From positions 186,001 through 250,000 of the forward strand of contig RCSZ01000025.1 in the NCBI GenBank assembly GCA_014898425.1: 64,000 nt of DNA. Direction: 5' to 3'. The position numbers and the translations under genes were made by a program. The notes beneath the pieces were generated by a model. It saw nothing but the letters and a program-made list of their open reading frames with translations, was not told the DNA's origin and ran no database searches. Shown here piece by piece: positions 35,896-50,039 of this stretch; the first letter of the stretch is position 1, and each line of letters begins with the position of its first letter. This stretch comes from Botryotinia globosa (lineage: Eukaryota > Ascomycota > Leotiomycetes > Helotiales > Sclerotiniaceae).

Positions 35896-36999
35896 GATAA
35901 ATCAATTTAGATATATTCTAGTATAAAGACTTTGCATTAATTCTTCTAAACTATAAAAGTCATACAATTTATAAAAAGCAGGTTATCTTTGATACAAAAG
36001 TCTAAATTAAGAGATTAGGTTTTCTAAATATTCGAAAAAGAAAAGTGTTTATAGAATATTCAGAAAAAAAAGGATTTCGAAATATAAAATAGATTCGAGA
36101 ATCTTTTATTATATAGCTTTATATACTTTATAACCTGATAACCTTGATAAAACTTCTTTTATTTGTATTTCGTATTTCAAGAAATAATTTATTTATATTT
36201 CAAAAAGCTTGAAGTAATTTTTTATTGTATTGCTAGTGAGTTTTGTTTATTATAAAATAAAATTAAAAGAAATTCCTATATCTTTTTATATTATAAACAA
36301 TTGAAAAAGTAAATAATAATATTTCTTATATATTTCACTATTTTATTAATAAATTACTAAATCTTCTACAAAGTTAATTCTTTTTTCTAGATAATATAAT
36401 TATTTCGATAATATATCTCTATCTAATTTAGATTTATTTAATTATAATTATTTCTCAATCTAATAATATTTTATCTATTGTATTACATTTTATTATTAAT
36501 CCGTTAAGATTAATTATTCCCATTTGTCTTTATTATTCTAAATATATTGCTAATATTTTTATTCATAATTTCTAATATTTTGAAAATAATCTTTATATTC
36601 TTCATAATTATTATTATTATTATTATTAAAAAAAATGTATATTTTAATATCTATTTGATATATTCTCGATATCAATTTTATATATCAAATTTATATATAT
36701 TATAATATAATTCTAATAGATAATATTATAAAGAAATAATTAATAATATAATACTTTAATATAGGGAATAATATATAAAAAATATAAAAGTTTTTTTATA
36801 TAAGGAGATTAAATAGAGGGGTATTTATAAACTTTAATTAGTAGATAGATTGGGTTTTTTGGTAATCAATAAATTAAATCGATTTAATAAGTTAGTGAAA
36901 TATTTTATCAATTTTTATTATTTTATAATTAGTTTTTTATTATTTAGATTTCGGGTATATTTTATTAATATATTAGAATTGTAAAATATTCTATCTCTC

Positions 37000-37239
37000 T
37001 TGAATATTATTATACTAAATTCTATTACAAATCTCATTTCTTTGATTGATCCAAATTACAAAAATAACTTTCTAATTTTTATAATATATCTTCATATAAT
37101 TCTTATAGATATTTTATCCATATCACCCCTAATCTTTACAATTTTAGTAATCATAATTCCTATATTTTTTATATCTATATTTATAGAATCTAATATACTT
37201 TCAATAATAATAAATTCAATAAACCTTATTTTTTACTAG
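37000..37239 (+). pseudogene. Gag-region relic of retroelement copy B
   Basis: A 79-codon open frame aligned in order with the 112-codon frame of copy A (21560-21898), including the Asn-Leu-Ile-Ser-Leu-Ile-Asp and Ile-Leu-Ile-Asp-Ile segments. That both copies stay open in the same phase indicates former coding sequence. Residues are heavily skewed to Ile/Ser/Asn, so function cannot be read directly. Confidence 0.4.
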
Positions 37240-37487
37240 ATTGTTAATAAAATACTAAATATTTCTTTTTTTAATATATATTTTATAGTATACAATAAAT
37301 ATAGAATCTAATCTTTTAAAAAATCTTTTTTTCTTTTTAAATTAAATAATAATAAATATTATAATAAAAATAAAACAAATAATAAAGGTATTCAGATTTT
37401 TAATTAAATTTTTATTACCTTATTATATATAATTACTGTGCTTAGATTCAAAAATAATATTTATAATATATTATATATAATATATTA

Positions 37488-39493
37488 TCCCCTAGACTAT
37501 CAACTAGCAACACCATCGCTTAACAGGGATCTAATAGACCAATCAAATCATCAGAATCTTAAAAATTCTTATAACATTTGAATTATATTTTATAATAACT
37601 ATTAAAATATCTATCATCATTACATAAATAAATATTATATTCTTAATATCCCTATATACTTTTATATCTATTACTTTTTAATCTAAAATTATTCAATATT
37701 TCCCTTAATATAATTTTTTTTATTAAAGAATAACCCTTTACATATACTATAATCCCTTTTATTTTCTAATTTAATAAAATAATACTTTATAAAAGAATTA
37801 GAATTTTTAATTATAACCTATAAAAATTCAAAATAATTTTTAGAATAACATTTGGATTTAAATTTATTAATCAATTTATTAATAATAGATTTTCAAAAAT
37901 ATTATATTTCGAAAATTTGATTATAAAATACTTTAAAACAAACTTTTTATAAATCAAATAGCAACTAATTAAAATAATAATTAAAAACTATTATTCTAAA
38001 ATTTAATATTCTTTACAATATAGTTATCAATACTCTAACATAAACAAATATAATTAATTCTCTATAAAAATAATATTTATATTATAATTATAATTATTAA
38101 AAAAGACTAAAATAAATAATTCTTTCTTTATATCATTTTTATATATAATTTAAACTATTTTAACTTTCAAAAAAATAGATTTCAATTATTTCTATATTCT
38201 ATAAATAAAAGCTTTCCCACTATATATTATAAATTAAACCAAAATTAAAATACAATTTTTTATATTATATAATATACTAAATTTAAAGAAAATACTATAA
38301 AAATAATCATTCCTTATAATATACTATTATTCCTATTATTATTTTTCTTTTTTATAACTAGATTTTTATAAATTCTAAAATTCGATTAATATATCCTTAT
38401 CATAACATACCCTAAATAACATATATACTCCAAAAAATTAATAAAAATAAAAAGATTATCAAAATAAAAATAATATAAAACTTTAAATAATCCTTATACC
38501 AAATATAAAACTACTAGTTATATTTTATTTATATATTTTTCCATTTTTATTAATCTTAAAAAAAGGAATATAACTATACCTATAAAACTATTCAATTTTT
38601 CTATTTTATATTAATTCTATATTATAAAAAAGCCTTGATCTGCAATTATCTATATCTTAAATCCTATAAATATAAATTTATTTTTAATAATGATAATATA
38701 TTTTGATCAATTATTATATTACATAATATATTTATTAATTGAAATTCAATTTTGAAATCTTTATATTAAAAAATTAATATTTTAAATAAAATCTAATAAT
38801 AAATCGATTTAAAACAAAATATATTAATATATAAAATATAAATTAAAAGATTGAAATCTTATTTTTTCAAAAATATCTCTTATTCTAGAAAATAATATAC
38901 AATACTTTATATAAATCCTTAGAAATCTATTTTTCGATATAAAATATATAAAATAATATCTATCTTCATTATCTTTATACTTCTAATAACTTTTAAATTT
39001 AAATTCAATATATAATAATATATATAGATATATATATATATCTATATATAAATAAACCTTACCTATTATAACCAAATACTATAAAAACACCTACAAATTT
39101 AATAATTCTTTATCTTTCAATACTTATATATATAAATTCATTTATTCTACAATCAATTCTATTTTTTTAATAGAAAAATAAAGATAAAATAAAATAAATA
39201 CATTATAATATTGAAAATTAACTAATAGAATAAGTTTTCAATCGAAATCAATATATTTTATAAATTCAAAACAAATTCTTGTTTTCAAAACAAAAATAAT
39301 ATTTGGATATAACATCTCTTTATTAATAAAATCGAATTCCATATTATTTGAGATTATATTAATGGAATTGTTGTATATAATGTATTTATTGATTTTCTTA
39401 TTATCAATATTATTATTGAAGTTATTAATATTATTGATGTTCTTGCTCAGTGCACGGACTACATACGGCGCCGCTGGCCGGCAGTCTAGGGGA
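37488..39493. mobile_element. Fot1/pogo-like DNA transposon, RIP-degraded
   Basis: A 2006-bp element with TA target duplication and terminal inverted repeats of about 27 bp starting TCCCCTAGACT. The right repeat keeps its G and C, while the left differs from it almost only by G-to-A and C-to-T. A subterminal block (GCTTAACAGGGATCTAATAG) is shared, in matching position, with the elements at 52900 and 61729. Length, TA target and ends fit Fot1/pogo elements, but no transposase frame is left. It is inserted in retroelement copy B. Confidence 0.75.
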
Positions 39494-41448
39494 TAAGGTT
39501 ATTATTAATTTATTAGTTATATCTTATCATTCTGTTTCTTTTATTTCTTTTCCTATCTATAAATTTTTTGAGATTATTTAATAAAAAAACCTTATTGTTT
39601 ATTTCAAATAATATACCAGTATTCAATTATTATATTTTAAGTTTTATTAAAAGATTTTTTTTGATTTAAGAACTTTAGATTTCAATTAAAAGATTTGTAC
39701 AGAAAAATTTAATAATTAAATAATTTTTTCAAAGATTGTATCGAAATAATAAGAGTTATAATTATTAATTTGAAATATTGTAAATTGTAATCGTTTAATT
39801 TTTAGTAAATCAATATAATAATAATATTAATCAAAAAAAAGAATTTTAAAATAATAAAGATAAAGATAAAAATAAGATTGATTTGTTAACAGTAAAAAAA
39901 GTATATAAAAATTATGAAATAAATATTATTAATTTTAAATCATTTTTTTAGTAGATTTTCTAAAATAATAATATTTAAAATCTAATTCTATTATAAAATC
40001 CTTTTATTACATTAATATAATAACAGTTTTACAATATCATTTTTATATTAATTAAAAGCAAATTTTGTAAAGAATAAAATATTATAAAAAGTTTGATATT
40101 AATCCTATAAGTTTAGTTTTAATGAAGATTTGATTAATATTAATTCTGAAATTTTTAAATTAATATTTAAAATTTATAAAAAATATCAATAGAAATTAAT
40201 ATATTTAGTAATAATATATAGTATATCAATGATTAAAAGGTTATATTCCTACTTTTGTTAAAATAGAAAATTGTAAAGGGAAAAGAAATCAATATAACTT
40301 TATATAAAATTTTTTTGTTATTAAATATTAAATAGAATCTTATTATATTATAGTTTTCCTTTTGTTCGAATTTTGCATTATTAACTCTTCTTTTTTTATA
40401 TTTTTTTAATACTCTTTTTACATTATCAAAATCATAGAGAGCTTTCTATATTTTTTTTATTAATTGATAGCTTTTTTATTGAATCAAATATTAAAAACCT
40501 TTTTTCTTTTTTCTATATATTATAATTCACTTCATTTTATATTCAAAATAATTATCTATTTCTTTTAGTAATAATGGATTTGCAATATCTAATTATTTAT
40601 ATTATAATTTTGATAAGAAAATATCAAAATGTTATAGATTTTATAAATTGATAATAGCTTAAATTTATATATTTGATTATTAGTTTTTATATTTATTATT
40701 AAAAAGAGATTTATAAATCTATTTAAAAACTTTGTTTTGACTGAAATTATTCAATATTTTGAATACTTAAGATTACTTTATTTTCAATATTGTATTAATA
40801 AAAGATTCTAATTTTTTTCTTTTGCTTTTTGATTAATAATTGCTTACTATAGTTCTTTGAATCTCTTTTATTATTATTAAATAAAGTAATTTATTTATAT
40901 TCAATTGATATTATTTTTATAATATTAATATTCTTATTAATATAACTAAAAATAAATAGAATTATATATATTGTTTGAAAAGAAATAGTATTTATAATAC
41001 TATATCATATTACATTATATACAAATTCTATAAATGATGATAACAATATTTAATTATTTTGATAATAATTTGTATAACAATTAATATAATAAATCAAATT
41101 CTGATTTTATCTTTTATTTATCTATTGATTTATAGGTGGAATATTATTAAAAGTTTATATTATATCTTTAGATAAAATAGGAAATTATCCTAAAATTTGT
41201 TTATGAATTGTAATTCTCTATTTAAAATAATATTTTTTAAAATTCTAAAATCTTTAAATATACTTTGTATTAATATTAATATTAATTCTAATAATATAAT
41301 CGATTTGATTACAAAGGTATATTACGCAAACTTTATAAATTTATTTATAATTATTAAAATTATATCATAAATATATTTATTTGATTTAAATAAAAATAAA
41401 TCTATAATAAAATCTATAATTATTTCTTTTTAAAATTTATAGGATTAT

Positions 41449-44400
41449 TGGTATCACCATGGGGATAGTGAAGATAATATAGTATTATAGTTTATATTGT
41501 TATAATATTACTTAAGGTTTTAAAAGCTAAGATTATGATATATTTATATTATAGTATTGAGGTATTAGTATAAATGCTAATACGGCTATATAATCTCTAT
41601 CCCGATATTAATAAGTCTCTAAAATCATTAGATTATATTCTTTTAATTAATATCTCTTTGTTTGTATAATCATTTGTTCTTTTAATTTCTTCTAATTCAT
41701 TTTATAATCTTAATCTTTATAATATTATTATCAATCAAGTTTTTTAAAGCTTAATATAATTTGGATTTAGTTATTATATTAACTAGATTAGATTTTTTAT
41801 TAATCTGTTTGATTTTTATAATCCTTTGTTTTTTATATATCTTATAAATAGTTATTATATTAATCATTAATTTCTTTTCGAAAGTTATATTAAGCTTTAT
41901 AAAATAATTGCAAAATGATTTTGAATCAGTATATATAATTAATAAAATATTATGATTTAAGAAGGTTTTGTTAAGTATGCTTTTGATTGTTGTATTAATA
42001 CCAAAGCTTAAAATTATATTATAGAGCTTTAATATTAATATACTCTTCAAAACCTTTTAATATTTAATTGATAATTAATAAATAATATTAGTTTATTAAA
42101 TCTATTCTATAAAACAATAATAAATTTATTTAGAAGGATAAACATTTGTTATTCACAAAAAATATATCTATAAATACAATCAATTTGAAAGAATTTATAT
42201 CAAAAAGAACAAATTGTAATTCTCTTCTTAGATTATCAATCTATTATTAAATATATTTGTTGAGAGAATTAATATCTTCTTTTTTTAGATTAATTATATA
42301 TATAATATATAATATATCAAAGGATATCTTTTATTGATATATAATTATTATATATATATTTTAAGAATATTCTATAATATATTGGTTTTTTGTTATTACT
42401 AATTTTTTCAATTTATTATATATACCTTATATATCAAATAATTCTAATTTAATTGAACAAAGGTTTTTGCATTATTTCTTTTAATTAAAATAAATTGTAT
42501 CATTATATTATTGAATAATTAAATCATTATTAAATTTAAATAATATGTTTAATATAAATATTTTATATTCTTTTATTATAGAATTTGTATTTTTGAATTT
42601 AATTTATTTATAATCTATAAATACTTTATTAATTACAATAAATATATTATCTATTTGTAATCTAATAATATCAAATACTATATTATCTTTAATTATATAT
42701 AATAGATATAGATTATAGATTGATTATATTCTTTTGAAAATATTAATATAATATTTATAGGAAATATTAAACTAATAATTATCTGCTTTTAGAATACTAT
42801 ATAATAGTTATATTATTTATAAAATAAAATCTTCTAAAATATTTATCTTTATTATAGGTTATATATAGAATTTTCGAATTAAATTCGATATTGATTATAT
42901 ATATACTTATATAATATTACAAATATTTATAATAATTCTTTTTTAAATAATGTGATTATCACTATTAATATAATATATCAACTGATATATTATATAATAA
43001 ATAATTATATTAGAATAATATTCTTTTCTTAATCTTTCTATATTTATATTATTAATTAGGATTTTAGGAATACCTTATTAATTGTTTTATTCTTAATCTT
43101 ATCAACAAAATATAAATTAAATATTTTAATATTTACAAATATATTTATAAGTTTTATAAATTAGAATATACTATTTTCTATTAATCTATTTTTTATTTTT
43201 ATTTTTAATAAATATTATCAATATTTATATATCGATAGATATTATATAGTATTTAATATACTTCTTATTATTTGGAAAATATATTATTACATTAAATAGT
43301 ATTATAAATTCTAAAAAATATATATTTGTATTATTATTCAAAAAATAAATTCGGGGTATAGAAATCTCAATTCAAAGAAACAAATGTTTCTGATATTATA
43401 AATCCTTAAATATATCTATAATTATTGCTTTAAAATTCCTATTATAAATAATAACTAAAACAAAAGGAAATGAAATTTTATCAGATTTTAATAAAATTAT
43501 TTAATTTATATGTCTAAATATATTTTATAATAATATTAATTATATAATTTTATTAGATTTTAATGAAATTATCCTACCTATATATTTAGATATATTTGGA
43601 TATATTAATTCAATAAATTATTTGTTTTGAAATTGATTTTAAGATTAGTTTTGATTTTTTTTATATATAACTGGATTTGAATAATATAGAATTCTATTAA
43701 GCTATTTATTAATTATATAATATAAATCTTATCTTTTATATTTAATAAATAATATAAATCTATTCAATCTTTATATTTTCCTTATATTCAAATCTTCGAA
43801 TCAATAAATTAATTGTATAAAGTTATTATAAATAATTTATTATATTAATTCGAAATATTAGAGATTTGTTTTATAATTTATTATTATAAAATTATTAATA
43901 TAAATAAATCGGATTTAAATATCTATAGATATACTCTAAAAACTAAAAATATTAAAACCAATTTATTTGATTCTACAATACCATTTATTACTCTTATAAT
44001 TATTTATGGTTATCTCCTTTATTATTGAGTTTTCTAATATATTTATAATAATAATATATATTCTCTTAATAATTATATAATAATATTCAATTAAATTAAT
44101 TAATGAATAAACTTCAATTAAAATATTTTTATTTTTATAAATATAGTAATTATATATTATATAAATCTCTAATCAATAAAATTCTTTTTAATATTATATA
44201 TAATATAATCTAAAAGACTGATATAGATATTCATTTAGTATGTTTGAATTGTATCGAAAATATATTTAATAATAATATTATTTGATTATTATATTATTTG
44301 AAATTATATACCTTTATTAATAATATATAAGATAAAATTGATATTAATATATATTATATTCATTATAATTGAATAATTGAAATCAATATTATTTTATAGA

Positions 44401-47400
44401 TTGAATTTGAATCGATTTAGAGATCTTTTATACTATTAATAATATTAATAGAATTTAATAAGTTTATTAATTTCGATTCACAAAATATTATTGTAATTAA
44501 TTCATTATAATATTTATAGGAATCTATAGATGGAAGAATAATGAAAATAATAATATAAGCATTATATTTCGATAATAATAAGATAATACTTATTATTATC
44601 AATAATTTGTTGTATAAATTACTATATATTTATATATTAAAGAAATCCTATATACTTATTTCAGCGAATATATGGATAGCTTATTTCTATATTTTATATA
44701 ATAAAATTTAATAGTTTTTAATAGTAGTTTGAGCTTAATTGATTCAATTAATTTAGTTTTTGTGATTTCGAATATTATATTTATAATTTCTACTCGATTC
44801 ATATCTAATAGAATATCTTCGATAATTATCTTATATACTATATATCATTTATAATCTATTACAAATTGTTATATTATAATTATATTAATAATAAATCCTT
44901 GAAATTCTTTTGTATTGTATCTACTAATATAAATTATTCTTTTATTATAAATTTAATATATTAGAGTATATTTAGGGGTTTTATTAATCGAATTTCTTTA
45001 ATCTTTCTATCATCAATAAATCCATTATAAATAATAAAACTTGAATATAGTTTTTGTATAAATAAATCTTAAAATTCGAATTGTATAAAGTAAGCTATAA
45101 TTTTATTATTTATATTACAATTAAAATCTTCAATAGATTCTTTATATTTAATTAGAAATTACTTGAAGCTTTTATTGAAACTATTAATAATATCCTGAAA
45201 TTACTTCTTATATTTATATTATAATTTGTTCCGTTTTTCTTTATTGTATTAGAGTAACTAATAATCTTTTTTTTATGAACTAAATTCTTTTTTTTTAAAT
45301 TTAAATAAATATTAATTATTTTATTCAATATCTTTACTATATCTATTTCAACTATATTGATATTTATAATTGATATAGAATATTATTGTTTTATTAGAAT
45401 AAGTTTGTTCTCATATTATAATAATTAATTAAAGTTCTTTGAAAAGACTTGAAATATCTCTAATAGAGTGAAAACAAATTAGAGAGTATATTTATACTAA
45501 TATATATATATCAATAATTTTTTAATAAAATAATTCGTTTATTCTTATTATTGGATTGAATTCTTTATATAGATAATAAAGTTGTATCACTATTAATTAT
45601 AAATAATAGAGTATTAATTCCTCATTATTATCTAATTCTATTATCATTTTCTTTAATATAATACTTTTTTATTATTGTATAAGATTGTATTTGTATTTTA
45701 AATCTTCGAATATTGTTTCTATTAATTAATAGATTTCCTATGTTATATTCAATATATTCCTAAGATTTATATAATAAAAATCGAATACAATTTCAATAAG
45801 TATAATAAAAAATACTTTGAATAATAGATCTTCTAATAAATTGATATATTAATAATTGTTCAGAAAAATAAATATTTGTAAGCGATTTTATTGTTTTGTT
45901 TATTACATTTGTTAGCTTTTTTATAAAGTTTTATAAGGGTTTTCAATAATTGATTAATATTAATAGCTTTCTATAATTGAACTTTTAGAATACTATAATT
46001 GTATTCTAGATTATTATCACTTTCTTCTCCTATATTACTTTTTTCTCTACCTTCATTGTATCTATTATAATCTTTTTATAAAAAAAGATTATTTTTATTT
46101 TTATTATCTTTTCCTTCTTTTTTTCCTTTACTAAAACCATTATTATTATTGAATAAATCTTCATATAATTGTTTAATTCTTTATATAAGGATTTTATTAT
46201 TATTGATATAATATTATTTCTATAATAATAATAAAGCTTATAATAATAATAAATTGATTTAAAAAAAAATGTAAACTATTTTCGATTAGGATTGAGTTAT
46301 TAAATGAATAATCCTTTTTGTAAATCAAGATTGAATTGAATAGATTGAATAAATACAAATTTCTTTGAATTATAGAATTAATATACAATTGATTTAATAA
46401 ATCTAATTTTTTATAGAATACTAAATTTAAGATTATTTGAATATTAAAGATAATAATATACTTTTAATTCTAATATCTTTTATTTGATATCAATATTCTT
46501 ATTCTTATTAATTAAAAGCAATTTCTATAAAATAGAAGTTTATTGTAATATAATATATTGATTAAAATTTAAAAATCTAGATTGATTAGATTGATTATTA
46601 ATATAAAACATTTTAGATTCTAATAATAGTATATATAGGTTTTTGTTTATAATTCTTTGTTGTATATTTTTTGATTAAAATATAAAGTTTTTTTCTCAAA
46701 GTGTTTTGATGATTTTTTGCTTTATTCATTCTCTATATCTTGATTAGATTGTATTAATCAAAATCGTATATATTAATTAAATTATATATATAATATATTT
46801 GGTAATAAATAGTGTATATAGATATAGCTTATATTTAAGTTTGTATAAAAAATATATATCAATTACTTAGAACTATTTTTGTACGAAATATTTGAATACT
46901 ATAAAGTAATTTGATTATAGCTTTTAATTAAAGAATGTTGATTATTGATATTTATATAATTTGAATTTATAAAAACTACTGATTTCTTTTATATTTGAAT
47001 TCTTTTTGAAATTAAGAGAGTAATCTTTTTATCTTCTAGTCAATTCATTAAATGTATTGATTATAATAACTAATAATATACTTGATTTATTCACATTTAT
47101 ATCCTTAAAGAAAATATTTTCTTTTAATTAAAAGAATTTTGGAAATTGTTTTATTTTATTAATAAATATTAAATAGATAATTAGATAGATTAAATCAATA
47201 TATATTACTTTATTAAAAATTAGTAAAGTTGTAATTATATAGGGTTTTGTTAAATTCGAGCTAGTATTTAAGGTTTATATTTTTCAAATTATATTATTTT
47301 AAAGAATAAAATATAGATTAAGATTGAGTATAAGGGTTATTATTATACTATCAATTATTTTTAATTTGTTAATATCAAATTATATTGAATTAATATTTAA

Positions 47401-47715
47401 TATAAAAACTACTATTATATTACTAATAATTCTTATTTATATAAAGATAGGTATTAAATCATATTGTTTGAATATGAGAACTTATACCTCTTTAAAAAAA
47501 TATCAATTTTGATATAAAATGTTAGGCTTTTGATTTGTAATATTACTGATTAATATTAATATTATCATAGGGATAATGAAGATAATATAATATTACAGTT
47601 TATAATATTGTAATATTACTTGAGATTCTAAAAGCTAAGGCTATGATATCGTCATACTATAATGCCGAAGCACTAGCGCAAGCGCTAGTGCGGTCACATA
47701 ATCCCTGTCCCGACA
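41449..47715 (-). mobile_element. Copia-like LTR retrotransposon, degraded
   Basis: Two related 150-160 bp repeats in the same orientation (41449-41607 and about 47557-47715) bound about 6 kb. In minus sense the LTR starts TGTCGGGACAGGG and ends ...ATGGTGATACCA. A readable Ty1/copia RNase H stretch lies about 145 bp upstream of the 3' LTR, exactly where pol should end. The rest of gag-pol is unreadable after RIP. The 5' LTR keeps a less mutated palindromic core (GCACTAGCGCAAGCGCTAGTGC). The 5-bp flanks ATTAT and AATAG do not match, so the exact boundaries are uncertain. Confidence 0.65.
41751..42050 (-). pseudogene. RNase H domain relic of a Ty1/copia element
   Basis: A 99-codon open frame that aligns in my memory with the C-terminal RNase H of fungal Ty1/copia Pol. 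TDSKS at residues 41-45 carries the catalytic-type Asp, Glu-Lys-Lys-Leu-Met follows at 58-62, and the terminal NLVNIITKSK at 88-97 corresponds to the usual Asn-Pro-Ala-Asp-xx-Thr-Lys signature. Many positions are changed to Ile, Asn and Lys as expected from RIP. RNase H degrades the RNA template during reverse transcription. It lies upstream of the 3' LTR on the same strand. The rest of the polyprotein is not readable. Confidence 0.7.
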
Positions 47716-47745
47716 AATAGAATAATAGAATAATAGAATAATAGA
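47716..47745. repeat. (AATAGAAT)n short tandem repeat
   Basis: Four units of AATAG/AATAATAG immediately outside the 5' LTR of the copia-like element; it may have altered the original target duplication. Confidence 0.7.
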
Positions 47746-47874
47746 GTTTCTGCTTATAAACTCTTATTTTTATGTTTATTCAGATTCTGATATTATACTT
47801 TTTTAAGGCAATTATATCTTAGATATCAAAATTCCTATTTTCAAATATATCTTTTCAATTTCGACAATCGATTT

Positions 47875-48431
47875 TGTTACGTGCATGGAACCAATACGCA
47901 TGGAACCAATAGAAGTCATAAGCTTTACCACTACGCCATGCATGCAATCTAGTCAAAAGGCATAGTATCAGGGATTGAAATCCTGATAGTTTATTACTAT
48001 ATATATATTCTAATAAAGTTTTTCTCTTTTATTCTTTTCGTTCTGAAAAGATTAATTATAGAAATATTTATTTATATAGTTAACCATATAATATATAATA
48101 TATTAATTGTATTAGCTATATTCTCATTATTAATAATCAATTTATTAATAAATTCAGAATATTCAATTATTAAGTAGTATATCCTTGTCTTTGATTTATT
48201 TCTTATTAAAAATATTTATTGTATTTTTAATCAAACAAATTTAAATCAGAGATCCCAGAATAGTATCTATTTAACTAATCCCTGATATTTTATTATATAT
48301 ATAAAATTAATATATATAGAACTAATAGAAATTATAAGTTTTACCACTATACCATACACGCAATCTAATCAAAAGGCATAGTATTAGGGATTGAAGTCCT
48401 GATAGCTTATTACTATATATATATTCTAATA
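47875..48431 (-). mobile_element. TRIM-like non-coding LTR element, copy 5
   Basis: A 557-bp element with LTRs 47875-48016 and 48291-48431 around 274 bp of interior, flanked by a perfect 5-bp duplication GATTT (47870-47874 and 48432-48436). The first LTR is well preserved, with a doubled ATGGAACCAATA motif. The second differs at the same positions only by C/T and G/A changes, a textbook RIP pattern. There is no coding capacity. In minus sense the bases after the 5' LTR read AATATCAGGGATTAG. Confidence 0.85.
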
Positions 48432-49780
48432 GATTTGATTATTATTATGAGATTTACTCTAAAAATAATTTCAAAGCTTATAAATAGTTAATTATTTTAA
48501 TTCAGAAAATTTCGATTGCTTTACTAATTTAAATAAAATTATATATTGAATTAAAATAATTTCTTTTTCATTCAATCATTTTAATTAATTAAGTTCTAAT
48601 TAATAAAAAGTTTTATATATTACTTATCATTAATAAAAAAGAAACTTATATATATATATTATTTAAAAAAATTCAATATATTTATATAAATATATAATCA
48701 TTTATTCAAAAAATCAATATATAATATATTAAGTATATGAAAACTTAGTTTGCTTTTACAATATTATTAAATCTTCTTTTATTATTAGAAAACAAATCGA
48801 ATAATTTGTTATTAAATTTCTTATTCTTTAATTTGAATTATTATATTTATATATAATATGAATAATCGAAAGCTAGATGAATAAGTTAGTATAAATTATA
48901 TTAAGAGTAATCAGCTTCTATAGTACAAACACTATAGCTCAATTTAATTCAATTGATTTTAATATAGAAGAATAAGATAAATATATCTTATAAATTATAT
49001 AGATTTATTATAGCTTTTTTTTAATTATAAAATCATATAATGAAATATATAGTAAAACTAATTATTTAATTCCTTATTATAACTAATATTATTGATTTAT
49101 TATATATTAAAATATAATATAGAATATAATCTAATAATATTATAGTGTATCATTTGAATATTTTCACTCAGAATAATATTAAATGATGATAATTAGATAT
49201 ATTTGTATACTTAAATCTATATTTTTATTTAGATTTTTATACATATTTTATTTTATCTATTAATTGTATATCATTTTATAAATACTAATATTAAGTTTAA
49301 TTCTAATTTAAATTTTAATAATCTCATTTATTAAAAAGAGATAATAGAGAAATAAAGAAATAAAGAGCATAGAATAATACTTAGAGATATTTAGAGATTA
49401 AAAATAATATATAATAATAGTATAGTTGTGATAATTAAAACTCAAATAATATATTTCAAATATTATTCTAAAACAAAATTTATTAGAAGTAGTCAGTTTC
49501 CGTAGTTTTAATACTATGGTCTAATTAATACTAATATCAATTTGTAAAATGATTATATTTCAAAGAGAATATAATTATGTTTTAGCTCTCTCTTTAGTTA
49601 AAATATAATATAATAAACTATATTCTAAATTCAATTAATTCATTTCGTATTATAATCTATTTCAATAAATTTTTTAAGATTTCTGTTTATAATTAGAATA
49701 AGATTTGAAAATAGATTCCAAGAAAAGATTAAAAGAAATAATTAATAGAAGTAATTGAATATAAGAACTAAGGCCATTGC
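48432..49780. other. AT-rich stretch without readable gene
   Basis: A/T-rich DNA; two similar short blocks, AGTAATCAGCTTCTATAG (about 48905) and AGTAGTCAGTTTCCGTAG (about 49493), hint at a degraded repeat. No gene seen. Confidence 0.4.
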
Positions 49781-50034
49781 TGTTAGAATAGATAATAGTA
49801 ATGAATCAACTTAGTATATTATAATATAAAGACTTTTCATTAATTCTTCTAAATTATGAAAAGCATATAATTTATAGATGGCAGGTTGCTTTCAATATAA
49901 GGGTTTGAGATAAGAGATTAAGTTTTTAGAGTCTTATAGAACAAAAGGAGTCTGAGATATAAAGTGGGCCTGGAGGCCTCTTATTATATAGCTTTATATA
50001 CCTTATGAAACCTTATAACCTTATAATCTTAACA
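49781..50034 (+). mobile_element. Solo LTR of family B with target duplication
   Basis: A 254-bp LTR from TGTTAGAATAG to ATCTTAACA, flanked by ATTGC (49776-49780) and ATCGC (50035-50039). The single mismatch is a C/T transition, as RIP would leave, so I accept it as a 5-bp duplication. A single LTR between duplications is a solo LTR. Confidence 0.75.
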
Positions 50035-50039
50035 ATCGC

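Larger units (their letters stand above)
35896..41448 (+). mobile_element. LTR retroelement, copy B (with nested Fot1-like element)
   Basis: Plus-strand copy of the element seen at 19260-22993: truncated family B LTR (35896-36150), shared leader, gag-region relic (37000-37239) and interior that aligns with copy A to about 41440. The alignment stops at 37487 and resumes at 39496, exactly around the Fot1-like element. The right limit coincides with the copia-like element at 41449, which probably inserted here. Differences from copy A are mostly transitions. No intact catalytic domain is readable. Confidence 0.6.
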
